A DNA stretch of 64,000 nucleotides from Plazaster borealis (taxonomy: Eukaryota > Echinodermata > Asteroidea > Forcipulatida > Labidiasteridae). Under the pieces are notes generated by a model. It did no database searches. It saw nothing but the letters and a program-made list of their open reading frames with translations, and was not told where the DNA came from. A program made the translations under genes and the position numbers. This document shows positions 23,901 through 35,900 of this stretch, piece after piece (position 1 is the first letter of the stretch; each line of letters begins with the position of its first letter). Location of the stretch: positions 9,468,501 through 9,532,500 of the forward strand of contig CM037462.1 in assembly GCA_021014325.1 (NCBI GenBank), written 5' to 3'.

Positions 23901-26900
23901 ATTTTGACGTTCATACTAGAACCATTTTTTTCTGTGAAATATTTCTTTTTGAAATAAAGTCATATGATTTCGGTTGTCACAACCAAAATTAAGGACAATG
24001 TGTTTACATGCTGAAAATTGTGCCTGGTTTTTCACAATTGTCTCCGGACTCCCAACAGATTAAGCCCAAATTTCCACAGGTTTGTTATTTCATGTTTTGG
24101 TTGATCACACAAAACATGAACACTGTCTGCGACTATTTTGTCGGCTCAACCAATCCTGTATAACCTTTAGCCTATATATTTGTCGAGCAAACTTTCGCTA
24201 CAAGTTAAACCATCAGTTACAAACAGTACACATGACATTTTTTTTCTTTTGCTGCTAACCTTTTCTGGTAAGCAAGATTGATTTGTGCTAAGCTGTGTGT
24301 ATTGCAAAATCAGCTCTTTGTAATTGTAGTGGAGCAAATAGGGAAATATATTTGGGGGAATTGTGCCTTTGATGATACAAGCATGGAATTTGGCACACAG
24401 AGCATGTCATGAGAAAGATATTTGGCTGTATAGGGACATCAAAGATTTGAATTTTGGAAAAATATAGAGAATAACAAGCACTTTTCAAAATTGTCAAAAT
24501 GACTGCCAATGTTTGCTGTACTACCTTTATAGTTTTTTTCAAAGGACAAATCTGCAATGGCCCTATATCTCTAAAAAATATATTAGTCAAAATAACACTA
24601 ATTAGTCATATGAGACATGATTTTGATGTAAGTCAGTCAAAATCAGGTCTCATATGACTAATTAGTGTTGTTTTGACTAATATACTTTTATAGTCTCTAT
24701 CATGACATACTCTGACCTCTGACCTGTGTGACAAATTCCACGCTTGTATCATCAAAGGCACAATCCCATCACCAACCTGCCGTACTCTTTGGCACTGGAT
24801 ACTTGGAGACAGTGTCAGTAAAGTTGGTAAAGATACACACACACAAATGCTTATTGGGTTTATTTGCTAAGCACAAATTTACTAGATACCAGTCACAAGC
24901 AATGTACGTTTACATAACATTTTGGCCGGTAACCTGTTTCTACTAAACAATATTTTGTCTGCGCTTAGCAAAGTATTGTAACAGATCTGCGTAACAGATC
25001 TGTATGATCATTGGTCCAGAATTAATCAGAACCACTTGGGGGAAAAATGTTTGAGCAGAAATAATAATAATTCATTGAACTCATCACAGTATAAGTTAAA
25101 CAGATGAGGTGTTATTTCATCTTTGGTCACGTGGTTGATATGCAAATATGATTTAAATCTAGGGCTAGAAGGCTTGGGGTTTTAGAGTCCACATTCCTAG
25201 TTAGTAAATACCGTGTGGGGTTGGGTTGTGGGCGTGTCTATCCGCTGAAACCGAGGACTTTTAACAAAAGGGAATCGGGTGTTTTGACAGAGCGAGGACG
25301 TCCTCGCTTTGCTTTCGTGTACAAACAAAAGTCCATACAATGGGAGAACAAAGGAAAGTCCTCAATTTAACGGGTAGACATGAATGTGTGTGTGTTGTTT
25401 GGCTACGTGGTCCAAGTAAACACAATAATATACGAAACAAAAAATTTCCACCGTACTACATGTGTTCTTCTACTCTAGTGAAATTACAGATGCAGAATTT
25501 TTTTTCTTTCTCTTACTTTTACAGAAACGGACAGACAATTGCTATCAAAACCATCAATAAAATATCTTTCGCTTTGGATAAAAGAATCCGCAAAGAAGTG
25601 AAGCAAGTCAGGTAAGACTTTTTACCCTTAGTTGGCTTGCAATAACAACAATTTAAACCCAACTTCATATAAATTATTCAGATAGGACTCTCTGTTGTCA
25701 CCTCCGGGCGATTTCAATTAAGTTTTCACGTTTTATCGTCCACTTCGGTGCTTTTCAAATTTCCACTTTCAACCCAACCGATATTTGAGAGAGCCACGCG
25801 CGCAATCAATTATTCAAAGGTACCATGCGTCCGGACATGAGTAGGTCTACTCCCCGTCCAATACTCGTGTCGAGTTGTCTCGGTCCACGGGGGACATTAC
25901 GCTTCGGGTGATTTACGAACAGATGTTCTCCCTTCGCACGAAATATCAGACAAAATTCTGACTTTTTTCCTTCTTTTTATTTCAAGAAAGCAACAGTTCA
26001 GCTGCTATTCCGCCTTGCTTGTCCGCTGTTTCGAATCAATACCTTGCTTCTTGTGCGTAGAAACGAAAGCAATTCCCCTCGTACGCGTTCAGTGCAACAT
26101 GGAGAGGTCAACGTCGGCGTTTGCCGGTCGTTGACTTTTTGACAAGCAGCGATTTCTCGACAACTTCAACCGTGCTTCGGCTTGTGATCATTCTTTACGC
26201 ATGACTCATGTTACATATTCGTCAGGAGAGATTTCTTTTGTGAATACAAAATCTGGGCAAAGTATTGTAGTCTAATGATATTGAAAAGCAAACAAGATCA
26301 CGCCTGAAAGCATCCGCAGATGTTCCCGGATGTTAATGTTTAAGAACAACGTCATTACATAGATTAACAACAACGCAGGGAATTTACTTAAGCTTTATAG
26401 AAAGCCAAAGATCAAAGTTGTTATTTTGTCTTGCAACAAAAAGGGGTCTTTGCGCTTTATTTCACTGATTTCATACGACTCTACACCCAGAAAATCGCAA
26501 ATGTCACGAACACAAGTCAAAAATCAGCGTGATTAAAAAGAAAGGTGGGAGAAAACCCGCGGTCAATGGCCGTGGGGCGAGAGTTTTTTTCTTATCTTTT
26601 TTTTTCTTTTTTGTTAATCTAACCAAACGATCAGAATCGCTTCCCGCCAAAGTATCTCTGACAATCTCCCCCGATATACAACGTATATGACGATGCATGA
26701 AATCACGGTGCGCTTGTGAAATTAATTCCGATTCGCAACACGTGGCTGCATCAATGAAGACACCATAAAGATCCTGACTGTTATATTTTTCCCGCGTTTT
26801 ATTTCTCTCTCCCCCCTCCCCTCCTCTCGTTTATTATTCTCCCCGCTGAGCGAGCGATCGTCTGCTTGAATCCGCCCGTGCACTCAACGCTGGTGAAAAT

Positions 26901-29900
26901 TATATTACCGCCTGATCCATATCGCTACATGTTGTACGGGCATTCGCCAACGAATGGGGACTTTGCATGAATTTACTCGAAAGTCCACCCTAGCATTACT
27001 CCAATCCTAGGGCATTTATTCTAAATTTAACTGATCAAGAAATCTAGATTCGGAGTTTACATCCAGAGTGGAAAGGAGCTTAAACGCATAACATCAGCGA
27101 TCCGGGGGCCGCTTGCCTTGCCTCTCGGGAGTGACAAATTCGCGCGCTTTCACGTGAAAGGTGCCTTCAAGATACCCTGTCCAAAATAAGACCTCAAGTC
27201 CATGGTCTGTCTTCGGAACTCATCTCAGACGTTCATAGTGGCCGGATTCACATTATGTCTGAACAGGTCAGGGGATTTGGAAAAACACAGTTGCTACAAC
27301 AGTGGGGGAATAAAAATAGGTCAACTGGAAAATGTTGCTGTCCGTAAAATAAAAATCGAGATTGTTTTTTGTGTGTGCAATACCGTGATGCCACACTATA
27401 ACTGTCCAAAATATACTCAAAATTTGAGAGAGAGATATATATGATGTGCGAAAACCTTTTAACTCCGAAAAAAAATTTGCAAATATATATATATATATAT
27501 ATTATTAGACAATGTGTAGGGGGGAACGAATTTGCTGAAATGAGAATTGTTCCATGAAGGTCTGTAGAGCCCATTGCACTGACATCACACACTGCTACTT
27601 TCTGACCATGGTCTGCCATAAAATATGCACGGCACGGGGATTGGAACTCTCCCGAAACATCATTCATAACCACAGTGGATGATAGTGAATGGTCAGACAG
27701 TAGGAGGGTTGACTGTGTACTGTGTAGAATGCATTCGCCACATGATATCATATTGCAGTCTGACATAGTTTATCTATTATTCAAAACCACAGTGGATGAT
27801 ATTGAGTTATCAGACAGTAATTGGGTTGACTTTGTACTGTGTAGAATGCATTCACCACATGATATCATATTGCAGTCTGACATAGTTTATCTATTATTCA
27901 AAACCACAGTGGATGATAGTGAATGGTCAGACAGTAGGAGGGTTGACTGTGTACTGTGTACAATGCATTCACCACATGATATCATATTGCAGTCTGACAT
28001 AGTTTATCTATTATTCAAAACCACAGTGGATGATATTGAGTTATCAGACAGTAATTGGGTTGACTTTGTACTGTGTAGAATGCATTCACCACATGATATC
28101 ATATTGCAGTCTGACATAGTTTATCTATTATTCAAAACCACAGTGGATCATATTGAGTTGTCAGACAGTAATTGGGTTGACTGTGTACTGTGTAGAATGC
28201 ATTCACCACATGATATCATATTGCAGTCTGACATAGTTTATCTATTATTCAAAACCACAGTGGATCATATTGAGTTGTCAGACAGTAGGAGGGTTGACTG
28301 TGTACTGTGTAGAATGCATTCGATCACCTTATGATATCACATTGCAGGCTGGGAAAGTGCATCTATCATTCAGAACAACACAGTGATGACATTGAATGGT
28401 CAGACAGTAAGAGGTGACAGTGTACTGTATATAATGCATTCACCACGTGATATCATATTACAGGATGGCTTAGTTTATATATCATTCAAAACCACAGCGG
28501 ATAATATTAAATGGTCAGACAGTAGGAGGGTTGACCGTGTACTGTGTAGAATGCGTTCACCACATGATATCACATTGCGGGCTGGCACAGTGCATCTCTG
28601 TCATTCAAAACCATCCATGTACATAATATTGAATGGCCAAAAAATTTATCAGAAAAGTATCGTCCTACATTCGTGGTTCGCTCTTCTGATTGTAAACTTT
28701 ACAATTTCCATGACTTTGGTTTCATGTTTTCCTAAAAGAAATGTCACACAAAAATTAAACGAAGGTTTATTCGATTTAAGTTCATCAAATAACATTATTT
28801 CAAACTTCCCTGACAAAGCATTGCCGCGCTCTAAAAATTTAATACCCACAACTGGGTCTGCGCAGAGATTATGAGTTCACAAAAGCATATTGAGACGAAG
28901 TAATTTACAAAAGAGACCCATACTTTATTAAAAGAATCAGTTTTTAATAAATATTCCATGTCATTTTATTCATAGATGATGTAGCAATTTTGTCCCATGG
29001 ATCGGTCTTGTTCAGGAGCAATATTAATGTCCCATTTTTTCCCTATACCGGTGCAGTTGCAAGTTGCAAAAAAACCGATTCAATTACGTTTCAAGTGTTG
29101 TTTCAGCCGCCCCCTGAACACTGCAAAGTGCCCATGCCACTTCGGTTTTTCCGGCGAGGCTGGCAATCTTCATATTATTTGTTTCACGGCTTTAAAAAAT
29201 ATTGGGTAGAACATTGGTTAGACCTGTGTTGACAAAACTGCTGCTCCCCGGTAGGCTTGTTTTAATGCCTTTGATTCAAGATAAGGTACAACAAGCTTGA
29301 TGTTGCCAAGCTACTGCTTTCCTTGATGCGTATAGTATCCTCAAATCAAGTGGATAGTTGCATTATTTTGTATAAATGTTTGAAGAGCCGAAACTGGTCA
29401 TGTTTGCGCTCTTTAATCAAGATGAGGTACAACAAAGTTTTAAGAAATTGTAGGCAAAAGTGCCGCTAGTTTGTTCACTTGTTTAAGATCAAGAGAAGGT
29501 ACAACATTAGTACTTACCTTTGGAAAACTTGCGAATGGTGTGCTTTACTTTGAATCAAGATAAGGTGCAGTTTTTTTAAAGTAAAGGCAAACTGCTACAC
29601 TGCTAGTGTGCTCACTTGTTTAGAATCAATAGAAGGTACGTCACTATTGAATCAAGATCAGGTACACTATTTAATATTTAAGCCAAACTGCTGCAGCTAT
29701 AGTATGCTTTGTCTTTAAATCAAGACCTAGTACATTTTTAAGTGTGCCTACTCTCTTTAAATCGAGATTTATGATCAAATCATTGCAGGATTCCATCTAA
29801 TGCCTAAATTGTTTTTCATAATCAAATGTAAGATTTGAAAAAAAGTGCTGCTAAAGAGTATTTATTTTACTCTTTGAACTGAGGCATATGGTAATACACT

Positions 29901-32900
29901 TAGGAAATAGAACATTTTTCATTTTTACAATTTACATTCCTTATAATAGAAAGTTCCTTTGGGATCAAATCTATTTGAATAGTGAATTTTAACATCAACA
30001 TTCATGGAATTAAATTTTACTTCGGATTCTTTCATTTTCAACTTCTGACAAGAAAGGGCACACCTTAAAGGTATTAAACACGATTGGTAAGGATAAAAAC
30101 ATAATTGTTCAATTTTAGTCTGAAAGCTTACTGATTATGAAGTTCATACTAGAACCATTGTTTTCTGTGAAATATTTCCCTCTGAAAGTAAGTCATATTC
30201 GAGAAAATTATATCTGAAAACCTTTAACAACAAAAACAAAAACAGCTGATTTCGGTTGTTGCAACCAAAATTAAGGACAATGTGTTTACATGCTGAAAAT
30301 TGTGCATGGTTTTTCAATGTCTCCTAAATCACACAACGGACTAAGTCCAAATTTTAATAAGTTTGTTATTTCATGCATATGGTTGATCACACAAAACATG
30401 AACACTGTCTGCGACTATTTTGTAGCTGTACCAATCCTGTATAAAACCGTTATATTGTAGTTACATTTTGTTCTTTTTAAATTGTCATTCCTCATTCTAC
30501 AGGGATATCCATCACGCAAATCTCTGCAAATTCATGGGCGGATGTGTAGATGTTCCAAACGTTGCCATAGCAACGGAGTACTGTCCAAAGGGTAGCCTCA
30601 CTGATGTGCTTCTAAACGATGACGTTCCACTAAATTGGAGTTTCAGGTAAGGCGCCCTCATTTTTTATTGCTTTTTTTATTCTGGATATATCTTACAGGT
30701 GCTCTCTCGTCGCTGTTTCGGAAAACTTGTTACCTTTGATCTGTACCTTATTTAATTTAAGTTTACTTCTTTGCACTCAGTTTTGTTTGTTGGGGTGTTT
30801 GGGTTTTGGGTTTTTTGGTTTTTTGGGTGTTTTTTTTTTGGTGGTGTTGTTGTTGTTGTTGTTCGGTTTTTTTTTTTTCGTTATTTGGACAATAAATCCA
30901 ATTTGAACCGGTGATTCCAATTTGGACAATAAATCCAAATTGGACAATGATACAAATTTGAACAATATATTCCAATATGTCAATATGGGCAATGATTCCA
31001 ACTCGGACAATGGTTCTTAGTTTCCCATTCGTTCGTCATTGATCTCCATTTATAACGGGGACCAATGGTTTCCAGATTTTGGACGATAAATGGGTCAAGG
31101 TGGGAACTGGACCGAGCGAAATGCGCAGGAACGGCGCGCCTATTGACCCCTCGTCTGTTACACTCCCCATAGACCTTATTGCGCCTGACGTCATTAGGTA
31201 GGGCGCCCTCACCTAGAGGTCGAAAGGAGGTTGTTTATTGGCCGATCCTGCGCGTTTAACGGTTTAGCTCTAAGATGGCGGCTGGATGACGTCAAGGCAT
31301 AAGGTCCATTTTGGAAGTCATATCGCACGTAAAATAATTTGGTAGTCGTTTAAACGCCATGTCGCCTAACATGCGCACTACGCTGTATAACACACAGGGA
31401 CACTGGCTTCCAAAATGGCGCAACCAAGATTATTGTGATGATGACGTCATGTGAATTGGGTCAACACTAAACATCCCTAATTCCAGACGCGTATAGTGCA
31501 GTGTGCACGACTGGGCAATGTCTAGAGTTTAAGTAAAATTATTGAAGTTCCGCACGATATGCTTTCAGTTTGTAAAGCGGAAATACTTTTAGTTACAGCT
31601 CAAGGTCGCGACAAAAAAGAGCCCAACTGCCAAAGAGCTTTTCATAGAGACTTGCATAAATTGTTTCGTACTTTAAGACCACTGTATTTCAATCATGCTA
31701 TACACTTTCGACTTTGCTCTCTTTAGAGCATTCCTTCGGAAAATAATTACTGAGTGCTTACAAATATTTGATATGCTTTAAAGGGAGTGTAGGCCTATAC
31801 CTTTGGTAATTACTCCAAAAAATAATGACTTAAAACTTACTTGGTAAGAAGCACTGCAGCTGTTGATAAGTTTGAGAAACGATTCCCTTCCGATCCAAAG
31901 AATGTGGTTTTAGAGAAAGGATTTTATTTTATTTTTTCAATCTGAGAAACGTTTATGCATGAAACGTTTCTCGGATTGTGTATTCCAATTACGGATTATT
32001 CTTCCTGCGTGGACAAAACCGCTCCAGATTTTCGGCGATATCTAGAAAATGCTACCACCTTTTGAAATGAAATTTTCACATGCTATTTGTAGTGTGTGTA
32101 TCTACATTTTTATAGGATTGAAACAATCGAAAAGTTCCAAAAACCAAAGTCGTGGCGTGTGCCGAAAGGTTACTGGGGAAAGGGATGAGCAATTTTGCGT
32201 TCCAAGAAAACTGAGTGTGAAAGTTTGATCGGTTTTCTGCCATCCATAAGTCATTATGGGAAGGTTAAATTCTGCATGGGAATGGGAAAACATGGGGGTA
32301 ACTTTAGCAACAAAAATGTAACATTAATGCCATATTTTTCGACAGAGGAGCCATGTTATTGCTTGCGGCCTTTGGTACTGAAAAGCAAAAGTAATTTCTG
32401 TGCCCGCAAGAAGGGCGTGGAGCCTTACAAACTCCTTTCGGGCACACGACGAGGCATACTTTGCCTTTAAAACGTGGGACGAAAGGGCCAATATCACTAA
32501 ATATTGATAAGTATGTGCATTTCCCAAACAATTCCCAACAGTATAGTTCCATATAATCACTAATTAAGTACTTTCTCCAAAGTCTAATGACTGGGGAGTC
32601 AAATTCCTTGATATCCTAGAATGGACCATTCCACAATATCTTAAGGGGGGTCAGGCCCCAGACTATTATTTTTAACAGGATTTTTAAAAGAAATTTGTTG
32701 GATGGTGTGGTAGTAATTAAGGGTATTGCCATGCCATTAAGAACTTAGATAATTAAAGAAATATACAAATTACTGGTTGCTAAAGGACTCAAATAATATT
32801 AGACAATAGCTGGGCCTGTAAAGAAGACATTTAGATGTACAAATTATTGGGAAATGCACATATTTATTAATATATAGTAATATTGGCCCTTTCGTCCCTC

Positions 32901-35900
32901 GGGATAAAGTGGGGGTGTTTCCACGCCCCTTAAAGGTTAGCTAATTATAGGGAAAATAAATCATTATTGAGTAATTAATGAACTCAAATAATTCTAGACA
33001 AGTGCTGGACATGTAAAGAAGTCTCTTATATGTACAATATAATTGGAAATGCACAGAAAACATGTTTAAAGGCATCGTACACGTTTGGTGATTGTCAAAG
33101 ACCAGTGTTCTCATTCGGTGTATCCCAACATATGCATAAAATGAAGCTGTGAAAATTTGGGCTCAATTGGTCATCGAAGTTGCAAGAAAATGATGAAAGA
33201 AAAAACACCCTTGTTGTACAAATTTGTGTGCTTTCAGATAGGAATAAAAACTTCTTGCAAGAAGTTTTTATTATTTTAGTGAGAAATTACCTCTTTCTCA
33301 AAAACTACGTTACTTCAGAGAGAGTCGTTTCTCACAATGTTTTATACTACCAACAGCTCTCTGTTGCTCGTTACCAAGTCAGTTTTTATGCTAATATATT
33401 TTTTGAGTAATTACCAAACGTGTACGATGCCTTTAACTTATCTTGGATGGTATGGTATGATCTGTTGGACCATAGAGCATGAACCAGTGGTCGTGGACCT
33501 TCAAGGAGATGCGTATAGTCTATGAGTTTCTGCAGTTAAGGGTTAAGTGAAAACTAAGTAGCAAAAAAGCCTCATGGCGTTCAAATAAACTCTGGACCTG
33601 TGAAGAGTGGCCAGAACATTATAACCCTGATACCGCAATGTGGGAAATTACGTTTTAGACACATTATATCTCTTTATCGTTTGAGGAAATTACCTTCATT
33701 TGTAAAGTTTGAAACCTGTCGTGACATACAGTGTCGTCATTTGTATCAAGTGCCAAGAGAACGGGGGGCTATTTGCAGAGTTCTTTGGGGAATACTTCAA
33801 GAATTTAAATCGCGAAGAACAAGAAGAAGAAGATAAAGGCGAAGAAAATGGACTCATTCCATAATTGCTTGCTGTTTAGTATGTACCATCAGCCTCGTAT
33901 TGGGGCAGATATTAAGTTATCCTGGCTAACACGGATCGGGCATGTCAGGGCACGAAGCTAGTGCATCACCATCTTCGGGCTTGATTTAGCTCGACTACCA
34001 AATACTCACAGTCGAGCTTTCTGTTTTACCCCCGAAGCCCCGTTTGATTCCTAATTGCAGACGGGGTGGGGTTTTTTTTTTCTTATGAGGACGATATCAT
34101 GTTATCTTAAGAGAGGGAGAGTCAGGGAAAATATTTCCGGGGCCCAGAAGGGACATTTATTTCATGTCACACAATGCCAAGTCGGCTTTGCATTCGCGTG
34201 GAGATTTGTTTTCTTCTGTGACTATTTTCTTTTCATTGATTTGGCTCGGCGTGCTTATGTAGCAAAGATTTTTGTTGTGTGTGAGAGCCGTTGGATGTGC
34301 GGTGGATGCATGCACGACACGCCCCTTAGGTGGTCAGGTGTACCTCATAGTGCCCAGCCTCCAGGTAGTCAGGTGCAAACTTCTAATGCCCCCCTGGCAC
34401 AGACAATGTCCGTATTTTTTAAAGAGCATTTAAAAACCCACGATATTTTGTTTGCAGAAAGAAAACAAAATATGTATATATATTTTAATATTTTAATTGA
34501 TGTTTATTTGTTCAGAACTTGAGGGAAACAAAATTGAATTTGGGTTTCGATGATGGCATATTAAGTTTAAAGTATTTGTTTCATTATGTATGTAACTTCC
34601 TGTCAAAATGACAACTGGTTTAAGACTCAATATTTCTCAATGCTTGCAAAAAAATTAGACATTTTTTGATATAAAAACTTAATGTTTATGCTTAGGTAAT
34701 ATTTCAGGCTAATTTACCGTTATCATTAATTGGTGTATCATAATTATTTTAAAGTGTCTTTCCGGTTTGTATTTATTCCGAGTTGGCGTGACCGGGGGCA
34801 GGGGGGTGGAAGCTCCTCCCCCCCCCCGCTCAGAACCCTTGCCCCAATCCTCTATCTCTCTTTCCCCCTACCCCATGAGCTCAAAAAGATCTACGATGAT
34901 TTGTTCGAAACAGCCCCCCTCCCACAAATTATGTCTTTGCCCCGCTCCCCCATCCCCCCCCCCACTTGAAAATTTCCAGCTTTACCAATGTTTAATGATT
35001 ATTCTCTCATTTGATCAAAGTAAATTTGTTTCTTTCTTTCTTCTTCTGTTCTTCTAATCTTTTCTCGGATGATTGTGTTTTAATATGCACTTCTTTTTTT
35101 CCCCGGAAAAATCAAACACTTTCGATCTCTGGCTGTGCTCCGTGTTCATAAATGAGTTGATGTGGCTGGCTGCCGTAGGCACCCTTGCATGCCAGCAGCT
35201 CGAACACGTTGCAGCCGCGTCCTTCACATTTCAGTTTCTCAGCTGCAAATAACGATGATTAGCCTCCCAAATTATTATTATTATTATAATTTGGCTGTTC
35301 AAAATTAGTTAATTAGCTCAGCGAAAAATTATTTGTCACTGTTTTCAACCGTACGTTATCATTATAAGTGTTGTCTAATAAATCCTGCACAGTGTCACAT
35401 TCTGGAATGCTCTAAACGACCCGATTAAAAAATCACTAAATCTCCAAATATTCACTCAAAACCTTAAAGGCAGTGGACACTATTGGTAATTGTCAAAGAC
35501 TAGCCTTCACATTTGGTGTATCTCAACATATGCATAAAATAACAAACCTGTGAAAAATTGAGCTCAATCGGTCATCGAAGTTGCGAGATAATAATGAAAG
35601 AAAAACAACCATTGCAACACGAAGTTGTGTGCGTTTAGATGGTTGATTTCGAGACCTCAAGTTCTAAACTTGAGGTCTCGAAATCAAATTCGTGGAAAAT
35701 TACTTCTTTCTCGAAAACTATGGCACTTCAGAGGGAGCCGTTTCTCACAATGTTTTATACCATTAACATCAAGCAAGGTTTTATGCCAATAATTATTTTG
35801 AGTAATTACCAATAGTGTCCACTGCCTTTAAGAACACTTACTCGATGCTTATAATAATGCTCCTAAAACTCACTTTGCTTTTATAATTATTATTTTATTA

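Noticed and set aside
27248..27766. 172-codon - strand open frame
   Set aside because: It overlaps the satellite edge and a TA microsatellite, and has no domain.
27675..28334. 219-codon + strand open frame with internal protein repeats
   Set aside because: It is produced by the 117-bp satellite, whose period is a multiple of three. It has no splice signals or protein family, and the units decay outside the array.
33180..33410. Recurring [23 protein letters not shown] frames (also at 49817, 52010, 62621)
   Set aside because: They are translations of the family A TTAA element. The frame is similar because the copies are similar, and no start or stop is conserved in a gene-like way.
34055..34522. 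155-codon + strand frame in intron 5
   Set aside because: No recognisable domain, and composition and position fit intron. It does not fit the phase between exons 5 and 6.
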